A stretch of 64,000 bases of DNA from NCBI GenBank assembly GCA_003508835.1, contig PUFA01000171.1, positions 1,306,501 through 1,370,500 on the forward strand. Direction: 5' to 3'. The notes beneath the pieces were generated by a model, which did not search any database, was not told where the DNA came from, and was given only the letters and a program-made list of their open reading frames with translations. This document shows, in pieces, positions 1 to 11,144 of the stretch (within the stretch, counting starts at the first letter, position 1; each line of letters opens with the position of its first letter). Both the position numbers and the translations under genes were made by a program. This DNA comes from Eonycteris spelaea (taxonomy: Eukaryota > Chordata > Mammalia > Chiroptera > Pteropodidae).

Positions 1-299
1 TTTTAGTCACGTGAGCCAATACATTTTAAGTTTTATTTCTTATGCTTGTTTATGTTATATTTCTGTGATTTGTATTCAAAGTGTCTTAATTAATTAGGAG
101 GTTTTCACCAATGAGTTATAATTCACATTGTGGAAAAGAGAACCATAGGTCAAATCAGAGCATAGTAAGTGAGAAGAGAAAAAGACCAAGTCATATAATC
201 AGGAGGAACGTGAAAATTAAAAATAGAAGGAAAAATCCTGTAAAAAAAAAAAAAAAACAACCTGGAGGCTTGAGAGAGAGCTAGAGCTATAGATATATA
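1..299. other. unique AT-rich sequence
   Basis: No gene, RNA or recognisable repeat is visible. A short A-run at 242-257 precedes the purine-rich microsatellite that follows. Confidence 0.5.
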
Positions 300-329
300 T
301 GAGAGACAGAGAGAGACAGAGACAGAGAG

Positions 330-391
<62 letters not shown>
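300..391 (+). repeat. (GA)n microsatellite
   Basis: The tract is nearly pure purine. It is interrupted by a few GACA units at its left end and becomes perfect (GA)n from about 333 to 390. The opposite strand gives a meaningless leucine/serine-repeat ORF. Such homopurine tracts are often length-polymorphic and can adopt triplex structures. Confidence 0.97.
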
Positions 392-394
<3 letters not shown>

Positions 395-3321
395 ATGATA
401 GGAGTCAAGGAAGTAAAGGAGTATCAGGAATAATAGAATAAAGAGAGGTGAGTCACATTAAATAAGACAATCTATGTCAACATGTCTTCTCATTTAGAAA
501 TTGAAAGCCTTAGATAACTTTAGTATGAATCATTTTAGTAGAGTAGTAGGTGCAAGACAGATTAAAAGGGTGTGAGAAAATGAAGTCAGTGAACTGGTTT
601 ATCTTTCAAGAAGGTTATCTATATGGGGAAGTGGGAAGTTGGACTACCAGCATGGGAATCCAGACTAGAAAGAGGTTTTCTTTTTAAGTTCAGAGAGATG
701 GCATCTATATATACGCTAAGAGAAAGCACCATTTTCTTCTTTCTTTTTGTTTAAATATGCTACTTTTTATATTTGGTAGGAGGCTTATGGAGATTGAACC
801 AACTAAAATGCCAGGTAGATAAAACAGTTGATAAATATGAATTAGAGTCCTCTTGGTCTCTTTCATTCACTTATTTAAGTCCTAGATATTTCATTTTTCT
901 TCCATACTAAAAAGTAGAATACATTTATTTGAAAAACTATGCTTTGTTACTGAACAAAAGGTTGTCATGATCCATTTTAAGATACTTGTCTAAGCTGGAG
1001 TTAAGATAATTTGATTTATTTTTATTTCTTAAAGATATAACTGCAACCTCTCCATTTTTACTATAATTGATTTATTTCAATAAACTAAGTTCAAAGCTTT
1101 ATATCAGTTGGTGACGATTCTAATGGTTACATGTCGTCTTTTTAAATCCTTTCATTACAATGTACATGTATATCGGAGCTACTTAGAACATGAATTTACT
1201 TGTTAGTTTTATCTTTCTTTAAAGGTGATAACAAATAAGATAAAGAAAATTTTAAAAGGAAAGCTAAACATTATGGAAAACATTGTTTTTTAATAAGTAG
1301 CCATAACTCATTAAAGGGAAAAATCCTAAATATTGCATTAAATAATAATGTCCTAATTGTCTTTTCTGAGTCTTCTAGCCTGTAAGCAGTATCTAGGGTA
1401 GGATAAGCTAAAATAACTTCATAATCATGGGTAGATTTTAAGAGATTAAAAAGTCTATCTGCACTCAGGATGTAGACACCTGATTGGGAAGCACTTGGAG
1501 GTGACCTTCTTCCCTTTCAGCCTGCGTCTGAGTGTTTGGCTTGGATGTGTAGTCATAAAAGAGAATGTGTCATGAAAAGAAATGGAAACAAACAAACCAC
1601 AATACAAAAGGAAGAAAAAATCCCTCAAACCACACTTTCACAGTCCTCTATTTATACTAGCACATTCTGGGAAATCACTCAAAACCTGTTACTAATCATT
1701 TAACCTAGGCTGTCGACATTTTTCTGCTTTCTAGCCAAATAGTCATGTGCAGCAGCCAGAGGGTTAAAGAGCCAGATTTTCCTGTCCCATACTGTAGCTT
1801 TGTGTGAGCAATATGGAGGACCTCATCATTACTGCAGAGGCTCCTGTTGAACATGAAGGGGTCTATCCAGGCAAAAATATGTGCAGCCTTCTGGGCCAGA
1901 TTTGCTCCGAAGGGCTTCTAAGTTGGCTGCGCAGTGGACTAGGCTGTCCAGACCTGCTGTTCCACAAAGGCCAAGATTCTCCCTCTGTGTCTTACTTCTC
2001 CAGCCAGCAGACCATAACAAGCCTGCTTCACCCAGGTCCAGACACGATGAGAGCCTTTGTGTTGTTTATGAAAATAACATACAATCTAATATTAATTAAA
2101 TTATTTGGATTTTGGTAGACTAAAAGTAAAAACATTTCAATTCACATAGAAATAAAACAAGTGAAATAGAACACAGAACTAGATTGTTTTTGATTTAAAA
2201 AACTTGAAGTCAGTCAACTATACAACAATTTACATTCCCAGTGACCTAAGCACAGTGCTTTAATTGTATTATTCTAATGAAATATTTTGTGTACACTCAT
2301 TATATGTACTGCATTTAATTTATTTAACAAATATGTCAGTGGGTTTCATGTCAAAGGACTGAGAAAAATAACCTTTTTGAGGTCCCAGTCACAATTATCT
2401 TTGTATTTGTGACCTAAAGTGCAGATTTCTTCATTTTTAATTTTCTCCATCTCTGTTCCTTTGACTTATTTTCTATACTTGATTAATAGAATGAGATGAA
2501 AATACGAAAAGTAGGTGATATTTTGTGGACAGTTAATATTTTTACCTCATAAAAAAATTCTGTCTTCAACTTCAATTGATAAGAAATCTGCCCAAACTAT
2601 GCCTCTTATAAAGTTCCCAGTGAGAGTCTGGACTTTAAAAAATCTAGTCTCTGATAGAATAAAGGGTGACAGAAACCTTTAAAAACAAGCAAGAGACAGC
2701 TCAAGATTTGTTTTACACACACCCTATGGCTGAGAATAGTTCTCATCAATATCCATGGGATTCAGTCATCATGACCAGAAATTTGAAGGTAAGCCTTGCA
2801 GATAAAAACAAACTGTGAAATATTTGATTCACTTTGCCATTTTATCCTGCTTGTTCAGAAATCTCACTGAACTAGATCGATATGTGTCACTGAGACTCTT
2901 GCTGTCATAGTTAAGAGCTCAGCGATCTAGTGGAGATGAAGTTTGACCCAGGTTTACCATAAACCACTGTGAATCCTTGGAGTCAGACTCAGAAACTTAG
3001 ATTCCATAATGCCTTAATTATCAAATGTGTTCCTGTGAAGAAAGGAGTACTGTTTAAAATGTTTGATAATCTGACGAAGGCCATAAGGCTTAATGGAATC
3101 GATGATTACACACAGATGGACGATTAACTCTCGAGGTTTTAACGTTAAAAAAAAAGTAACTGTGCTGGATTGCTTACTTAATGAATTACACTGCCCATAT
3201 GGAAAAGAACTATACCCTAAATATACCCAGAATGATGGAACAGGTGGCAGAATCTGGGCAAGACTGCTTGGAATGCACAAAGCATTCTGCAATTGTAACT
3301 GCCAGAAAAGATTTCTGGAGG
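392..3321. other. mostly unique intergenic sequence
   Basis: I see no recognisable gene or repeat. Open frames are short (104 codons at most, 1804-2118 on the plus strand), overlap each other in several frames and match no protein I recognise. Around 1720-2060 the composition is slightly GC-richer, which explains the overlapping frames there. Confidence 0.45.
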
Positions 3322-3342
3322 AAAAAAAAAAAAAAAAAAAAA
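3322..3342 (+). repeat. A21 homopolymer, possible retroposon 3' end
   Basis: A run of 21 adenines follows a stretch (about 3010-3321) open over about 87 codons on the plus strand. No AATAAA signal is obvious before it and I do not recognise the upstream sequence, so a retroposed transcript is only one reading. A simple homopolymer expansion is equally possible. Confidence 0.35.
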
Positions 3343-3961
3343 GAGGGGACTCTTGAAACTGTGTTAACTTTCTAAATTTCGGAAATGTGAATTGAAAAAA
3401 TAATTAGAAAACTGAACCCAAAGTATATTTTTTTCTAGCAAGTTTTTTTTTCATATTCTCTTTCAGAAAACTGCAAACTATCTCTACTTGTGACTGAGAT
3501 AAAGTGTAGTGTATGGTTGTTCTTTAACTCCAACATAAACTCAATGAGAGCAGAAACCATTTCTGCCTTATAGCAGCTATGTTCTCCAAAGATAGAATTG
3601 GGAGAATGAGATTAAAACTATTAGCTAAAGTAAGGATTGGGCATTATATTGGGATCTCATATCTTTAATAATGATTAATGTCCCCATTTCCATGGAAAAC
3701 AAGAGCAGCATACGGGAAATGGTGACAGTATATGAACCAGTAATCATTCACATATACATAAGCAAATGATCAGGTAGTATAATTCCAATTAAGAACTATT
3801 GCTGAGAGAAGGTAATTGTACTTGTGATATTTTGCTCAATCTCAGCAGGGTTTTGTTTTCAACGTTAATAACATTTCAAGATACAAAAGACTTTGTCTTT
3901 TGGGCATGGAAGGGAATTAGGATAGAATTTGGAAGGCCTTAGTAATGATGAACTTAGTTAA

Positions 3962-4135
3962 GTAAGCAATAGTGAACATTTACTAAGTGCCAAGAATAAA
4001 TTGCTTCTATATACATATAATTTTATTTAACTCTCAATGAAACGCTTTGGGTTATTTCTTATTTACTGATGAGGAACCTGACTGAAGGGCTTCCAAGGTC
4101 ACAGAGCCAGTAGTTGATAAAGTTGGGTCTCAAAA
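3962..4135 (+). mobile_element. MIR SINE fragment
   Basis: The stretch aligns with the MIR core and 3' half. It has the 'gaacatttactaagtgcca' block, then a 'gatgaggaacctgactgaagg' equivalent of the MIR 'gatgaggaaactgaggc' motif, then 'aaggtcacagagccagtag'. It is strongly diverged, as expected for this ancient tRNA-derived SINE. No function is implied. Confidence 0.75.
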
Positions 4136-4717
4136 AGAAATTGGTCTTGTCAGAGTCCTTTCACCATAACCATTTTGGTCAATGCCTATTTACCATGGGC
4201 TCTCCCTCTTTCTTGTCTCATGTCTCAGTTTTGCAAGTCTGCATGTGCTTAGACTCTTTCTCTGTGCCTGATGTCTTCCATAAGCTTTATGGATCCACAC
4301 TGTTTGCCACACTCTGTTAGGGCCTATAGACAAACATAACAATGAAAGATACCATGAGGACTACTGACACAAAATAGTTATAAAACTAATACTAAATGAT
4401 AAAAATAGTGTGAAAAATCTCCACAGCAATCTGTTTCCCTCCATAACATTCTAATCTTTCTTTTCTTTTTTGAAATATTTAAATTATTAAAAATGTTTTT
4501 TGCTTCCCCTACTTTGTTGAACCCTTAAGCACATGCTTGTTGTGCCCACTGGGAAATTCAGTAAAATGCTATCCTCGGGTTCACTGAACAATTCTCCAAA
4601 ATTATGAATATATCTTAGATCAGTCATTACATTTCATTACATAATTTTAATGATTAATATTTTCAGATCTCTGTTATCAACTACCATTAAAATGGGACAC
4701 ACAAAGGTCTCCACTAA
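4136..4717. other. unique intergenic sequence
   Basis: Nothing recognisable. A 68-codon ORF at 4114-4320 partly overlaps the MIR and has no known similarity. Confidence 0.4.
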
Positions 4718-4737
4718 AAAATAATCTTGTATAAATC

Positions 4738-6407
4738 CTTATTAAAATATCAATGGCATTTTTCACAGAACTAGAATAAATAATCCCAAATTTTATGTGG
4801 AACCATAAAAGACCCCAAATAGCCACAGGAATCTTGAGAAAGAAGAACAAAGTTGTAAGTATCACACTACCTAATATATACTATGATTTACTGTAATCAA
4901 AGCAGCATGATACTGCCTAAAACAGACACATAGATCAATGGAACAGAATAGACAGCCCCCCAAAAACCCACACCTCTGTAGTCATTAACCTATAATGAAA
5001 GAGGCAAGAATATATAATGGAATAAAGATAGTCTATTCAATAAATGGTATTGGAAAAACTGAACAGACACATGCAAAAAAAGAAACTGTACCACCTTCTT
5101 ATATCATAGACAAGAATAGACACAAAATGGATTAAAGATTTAAATGTAAAACCTAGAACATAAAACTTCTAGAAGAAAACATAGACAATTAATTTTTGAC
5201 ATTGCTCTTAGTAATATTCTTCTGATGATATATCTTCTCAGACAAGGAAAACAAAAGATAAAATAAAACAAATGGGATTACATTAAACTAAAAGTTTTTG
5301 CACAGCAAAGAAAAACATCAACCAAATGCAAAATAAAACCTACAGAATGCGGAGAAGATATTTGCCTTTAATATATCTGATAAGTGGGTAATATCCAAAA
5401 TTTATTAAAGACTCATACAGTTGAACACCCCCAAAAAAAACCCACAAATAATTCCATAAAAAAATGAGTAGAGGACCAAATAGACATTTCTTTAAAGAGT
5501 ACATATGGATGGCCAATAAACATGAAAACATGCTCAACAGCATTAATCATTCAGAGAAATACAATTAAAACCATAATGAGATATCACCTCACACCTGTCA
5601 GAATGGTATCATCATAAATCAAAAAACAAGTGTAGGCAAGAACGTGGAGAAAAGGGAATCTCATGTCCTGTTGGTAGAATTGCAATTAGTGCAGCCAGTA
5701 TGGAAAAACAGTTTTGAGGTTCCTCAAAAAAATTAAAAATAGAACTGCCTTATGATTCAGCAATTCCACTTCTGGGTATTTATCCAAAGAAAACCGAAAC
5801 ACTAATTTGCAAAGATATATGCAGATGTTCACTGCCGTGCTATTTACAATGGTCAAGATATGAAAGCAACCTAACTGCCCATCATATCTTTGATTAGAAA
5901 GATAATAGATGATTAGATAAAGAAGAGGTTGTATGTATATACAATGGAATATTGCTAGCCATAAGAAAAAAATGAAATATTGTCATTTGCAATAACATGG
6001 ATGGATTTTGAGATATCATGCTAAGCGAAATAAATCAGACAGAAAAAGTTGAGAATCATATGATTTCATTCATATGGGATATAAAACTGAAAGCAACAAA
6101 CAAATAAAACAGAGACTATGGACATGGACAACAGTTTAGTGAATACTAGAGGAAAGGCAGAGGGAAGGTAGATAAGAGTAAAAAGGATTAAATATATTGG
6201 TGACAGATGATTTGACTTTGGTTGGTGAACACAATGCAATATACAGATGATGCATTATTGAATTGTACACTTGGAACCTATATAATTTTATTAACCAATG
6301 TCACTCCAAAAAATTTTAATTACAAAGGAGAAAGTTAAAACAAACAAACAAGCAAACAAATAAATTAAATAAGTTTTTTTAAATTAAAAGCTGAAAAAAA
6401 CAAAACA
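4738..6407 (+). mobile_element. 5'-truncated L1 (ORF2 C-terminal part, 3' UTR and tail)
   Basis: The copy begins in the ORF2 segment equivalent to the [10 protein letters not shown] region, just downstream of the reverse transcriptase. It runs through the C-terminal cysteine-rich part (about 5560-5830) and the end of ORF2 (about 6080), then into the 3' UTR. The 3' UTR has the bat-type block ending in 'attaaccaatgtcact' near 6290-6305, followed by an AAAC-rich tail. Multiple stops and frameshifts make it dead. It is flanked by an imperfect target-site duplication of about 20 bp (4718-4737 and 6408-6428), showing ordinary target-primed insertion. Confidence 0.93.
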
Positions 6408-6428
6408 AAAATAAATCTTGGTATAATC

Positions 6429-7770
6429 ACCCAGACCAGTTGATTACTGACTATATAGATGTAGCTTCTTTCTAGAAGTTCTCTTTTGGAAAGTATACTC
6501 TTAGCTTTCCATAAGTGAGATTTTTATACATTTTGTTATACGTATACTATCAATATAATTTTTCAGACTTTTACCCTACATGGAGAAATTTTATCACCAA
6601 TGAGAGACAATATAAAAACAATGGAAAGAGTTTCTAGCCAATGGAGGAGATCTCTTTTCAGTTTTAATATTTATTTCCTCTAATTAGTTGCAAATCTTGT
6701 TCTTTCAAGTGTCCTGGGCCTCAGTTTTTCTCTTAATATATTTATCCTGCTTGTATCATAGGAATGTGAAACAAATTTGAAAAACAAAAATAAGTGACAT
6801 TGTTGAAAAAGTAAGATAGTATCTGGGCAGTTGAAGACTGGGAGCTATGTGCTTTCCTTCCCCACAGTATTCTGTACACCAGAGGGTACTTACTTGCCCT
6901 CTCCAAGTGATCAGTGAAGACAAGTTCTTGCCCAGACTGTAGAATCCTTCAGGCAGGAAGCGTACCTTATAGTGAGGTCTCAAAAAACACTGGCTTTGAT
7001 AAGAGAGCTTTCAAAATACAAATGGGGAGTGTAGACTAGAGGACAATGAAATGCAGATAATCTAGATAGAAAAATTTGTATGTAACTTCTTTCCAGTTGC
7101 ACTATTAGCACAGTAGCTTTTGTTACTGTGAGGTATTTTCATGGAAAATAGAGTATTTGTATCAAATAAATCTAGATTAATTTTTACTTAAATGACTATC
7201 AAACTTATTCTATACCTACATAGAATTATTAAATTGATTGAATATCAATTATAGTTTTAATTTTTAATTATTATATTTTCCAGTTTACATGAGGTACTTC
7301 TTTCATGTCACAACAGATAACGTACTACTTTGATGATGTGGAGTCAGGATATATGTTGTGGAGACTAGTGTTGAATTATGTCTTTATCCTTTTGGCAATT
7401 GATAGTTTTACTTTTAATAAGACCTAGAATCACTATTTAATATTCTTAAAAAATTTAATATTTAATCATATTGGGCATCCTTTATTAGATATACTATTAT
7501 TTATATTAAATGGAAAGTTTTATTTATTATTTAGTTTTTGATACAAGTATATATTTTGCCTAATATATACTCAACCTAGTGATTGCAAAGGAATCTTAAA
7601 AACTGACCAGCAAAGGTAACTGCCCAAGGGTGGAGATTAAATAAGATCACTATCATTTCATATTATTGAATTCAAGATTAACTCTTAAGGAAAAATATTA
7701 AGACAGCCTGTGAGATGAAAAGTCACCATGGACTAGTGCCAAGGGTAAATAGGTTAACAGATTTTATAAT
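6429..7770. other. unique intergenic sequence
   Basis: AT-rich, with no recognisable gene or mobile element. The 75-codon reverse frame at 6756-6983 has no recognisable similarity. Confidence 0.4.
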
Positions 7771-7882
7771 TGCCTACAAAGGGACAAAAGAAATAATATG
7801 TGTTCCTTTGGGACTGACAGTACAGCCTCTATTTAAAGTTGCAGGCTTCTCTGGAATTCCGATACATTTTGTTATTTAGATC

Positions 7883-8155
7883 ATGTTTTGTGGTTTCTAT
7901 AAAACTAATCATGGTCTAGATAAGACCTTGATCACTTACTTCTTGATCAATCCAATGTATGATACCATTGCTTCTCTGAAATTTACACACCAGGGGAAGA
8001 GTGCTGATATTGCCTACTGGATGGGCTTCAAAACCAGGAAAGTGAAAGTGGTTGTTTACCAGTTTTGTATCATCAAGCACAATGAGAAATAGCAGGCTCT
8101 GGAGGATATGTATAAATATGTGAAGGAACAAGGGTTCAGGCAGGATGAACAGTAA
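7883..8155 (+). pseudogene. unidentified ORF region, possible processed pseudogene
   Basis: A 69-codon frame starts at 7883 and ends in a stop at 8090-8092. Reading through that stop in the same frame gives a further 20 or so codons (…LEDMYKYVKEQGF…) to a second stop near 8155. The composition is unlike the surrounding AT-rich sequence, and an AATAAA occurs at about 8606, some 450 bases downstream. Together these suggest a decayed processed copy of a short coding sequence with its 3' UTR. I cannot name a parent gene and see no clear poly(A) tail or flanking duplication. It could also be chance. Confidence 0.25.
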
Positions 8156-9430
8156 CTGCAGGTTCCCTGACATTTGTATAATACCTCCACATTATTACAT
8201 GGCTTTCTTATAGAGAGGAGGGAAGAACATTTGTACCATCCTGGCCACTCAGAACTCAAATGGCAATTTAGGAAAATGTGCTCTGGGGAAGATGGAGGTG
8301 GACAAGAGCTTAAATATACAGGCTACTAATAATGGTTTTAAACCAATTCTTATAGCAATTTACACCATACCCATTAAAACTGGCAATGGGGTGAATATGG
8401 ACATGTCAATAATTCCTATACAGAGCAACACTTTCTCCAAAGACAGTACGAGTGCTTCAAATCAAAGTTAACAGACATGAAGGCTGACAATTTCACTCAT
8501 GTAGTTTTCTTTCAAGATTTTAATTCACTTGTTTTAGGAAACAATACTAGGTAAAGCACTGTTTTTAATGTCCCTTGGAAAGTAGTTACTGCACAAGTAT
8601 TTATTAATAAAATTAAAAGTATCATCACAGGTCTCATTTATTATGCATTTTCACATAGCTCACCTTCTGGTGTGAAACTATATCTAGGTCTGTTTAAGCT
8701 CACTACTCTTCAATATTTACTTATTTAACATTTATTGACATTAAAGCACCTTTTTATAACACAAAATGTTCTGAAAATATCATCCTCTTTGTATATTGAG
8801 AATGTTATGTAGAGGGATTACTAACATATAGATTTAGATTTATAAAAATAAATGCAAAAATAAATATATAAAAATAAATATGATAAGGTGATAATACGTA
8901 TGGGTATTAAGAGAATAAATAGCTAATTTTTAAAATAGTCTTTATTTTAATACATTATCTTATTGCTAATAACTATTTATTTGGAAGCTTTGTCATTATT
9001 CATAAATATTATGGAAACTTCAAAACAGAATTTATTCCTAGATTTGTTCATTAGTTTAAAATATTTATTAAATAGAGTGCCAATTAATATCCTATGTAAC
9101 AGCTCCATTTCAAAGAACTCACAGAAAAAAATTTTCAGCAACTGAATCTTAAAGCAAATTCAAACAATCTTTTTTATCTTGGACAAACTTGCCAAATTTT
9201 AAGCTTTTTTAACTATATGTTTTATTCTCTAATTTCAGATAATTTCTATCATCTCTTTCTCCAAAATGGCTCTATTTACTTATTTTTCTGAAAATGGCTA
9301 TATTTTCTTTTGGACACTCTGAAAGCTAATACAAGCGATTTACTGTTAAATTAAAAGGCCAAAGTTTCCAGATTTCCCTATGGAATTCTCCAACATTTCT
9401 GTCTATATAGTTCTAGTGTAGTTCTCTGGT
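8156..9430. other. unique intergenic sequence
   Basis: AT-rich, no recognisable gene or repeat. The first ~450 bases could be 3' UTR of the putative pseudogene upstream. Confidence 0.35.
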
Positions 9431-9439
9431 TAAATAATA

Positions 9440-9790
9440 ATAATTAGTTAATTAAATAACCAATCCCAGAACATAATGCAAAGAGAAGAAGAGAGAGGTT
9501 GACTCTCTCTTATCATTTGTGTTAAAATCTCTGTGCTAAAGCTATCTGGAGGTTATTTCTAATTCATCAGAAGTCATATTACCTTATACTGTCTCGTTGG
9601 AAAATTGTCACCTTCTCTATTTTGTAATGAAGCTCTTACAGCCACTTCACAATTATCAGACAAGCTATTAATAGGTTAATTCTGAACCCATTGAATAATT
9701 TCATGTTCTGTCACAATTCCATCAGCCCCTGACTCATTAAAAATGCAAATTTTAAGCTGTTTGCAAGGAAAATATGTATCCATTTTTAGT
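9440..9790. other. candidate conserved noncoding element (weak)
   Basis: This unique, non-repetitive stretch of intermediate complexity is dense in homeodomain-type cores (TAATTA, ATTAAT near 9441-9455 and 9660-9680) and contains an octamer-like ATGCAAAT near 9743. It carries no ORF or repeat signature. The idea that it is regulatory rests only on composition and motif density. Conservation cannot be judged from one sequence. Confidence 0.2.
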
Positions 9791-11083
9791 ATGTCAGAGT
9801 GTCCAACAAGGTGCTAGAAAACTAGAACTAGGACATGGATTATAAATTCAACATAATATTTTCTTGAACCACTTCTAGATTCAATGCACTGTAAAGAACA
9901 AGGGGAAATAAAGTAGGGCTAACTCTCAAAAGTGGAAAAGACTTCAAAATGGTAGAATAGGATGTGTTTTTAAGAGTAATGCGTGAATAAAATGGTAAAG
10001 GACTTTGGTATAGAAAGACAGAAGGGGAGATGAGGTTAGAAAACAAAAGCAATTAAAGAAATTTGGTCTTTAGGGGAAGGCAGTAGATAGAGAATATTTG
10101 GGCAGCAGAAATGAAATGAGCAATAAAATAGAAAAGTGCAAATAAATAAAAAGTGCTTAATAAATAATTACTGAACAAAAGGTCCTAGTGACAGTCAGAT
10201 CTTTTTATTTTTTTATTTTATTTTTTTGCAATGGATTGGATTTCCCCCACTTTAAAGTCTCCTGAACTTTTTTGAGTGTTGAGTGCATTTTGTCATCTTT
10301 TTATAATTGATTTCTGCAGATAAAGTGGATGTTTCTATATCCACCCATCTGCTAATCAGGGATCATTTTGAAATTAAGTGTAAGAAAAAAGAAAAATAAA
10401 AGAGACCATGAAGCTGTGTTACATCTTGAAGTGCATTAAAATATAAAAACAAAACTAAGAACACACTCCAAATGACTCATTTGTTTTTCAGTATCCCACA
10501 ACTTAGTGACAATAACTGGCAGTATAATAATTTCACAGTGTCATCCTGGTGGAACATAGGGTTCCCATAAGAATACATTTCTAACTCCTTCAACATCACC
10601 ATTAAAATGACTTATTTGTTTCTGATTAATTAGGACCCAGTTTCTTCCTTTTTGGCATTGCATTTTTCCTCCTGTTCAGTCTATCTGGACAGGCTAGATC
10701 TGCGTGGGCACGCACCAGTTTGTGAAATTCTGGATCAGAACTCAGTGGCTTTGCAACAGCGATAAACCTAACTTCTGATAACTGTGAATTTGTGTTCCAA
10801 AGTGCCACAAACCACACGGTAAGATGCCACAAAAAGGAGCAGTAACTAGGTCAGGTTTTTGGCAGTCTTCATGAAGCAGTAGCTCTGGTGCTGGCTTGCC
10901 AGTGATTAAATAGCGCTGAGAAACATTTTTTTTTTATTCTTTAGCAGAACAACAACAAAATAAAATAAGACTGACTGGAAGTAGAGAGGGAAAAAAAATC
11001 TTTTTGTAGGAGTTTAATTGTTGACTACTGAAAGTCCAATTATTTGTGTTTAGTAAGAACAGAACTTGAGTAAGGGTATAGAC
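9791..11083. other. unique intergenic sequence
   Basis: No recognisable gene. T-rich patch at about 10200-10226. The 68-codon reverse frame at 10626-10832 shows no similarity I know. The unique sequence at about 10480-10850 is relatively GC-rich and repeat-free. Confidence 0.4.
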
Positions 11084-11085
11084 GG

Positions 11086-11103
11086 GTGTGTGTGTGTGCG
11101 CGC

Positions 11104-11141
<38 letters not shown>
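11086..11141 (+). repeat. (GT)n with internal (CG)n, alternating purine-pyrimidine tract
   Basis: The tract is 56 bases of perfect purine-pyrimidine alternation: GT repeats, a GCGCGCGCG core at 11098-11106, then about 17 more GT units. Such tracts, especially with a CG core, are classical left-handed (Z) DNA formers and are usually length-polymorphic. Confidence 0.97.

Positions 11142-11144
<3 letters not shown>

Noticed and set aside
217..408. 63-codon minus-strand ORF rich in Leu-Ser repeats
   Set aside because: It is the antisense reading of the (GA)n microsatellite.
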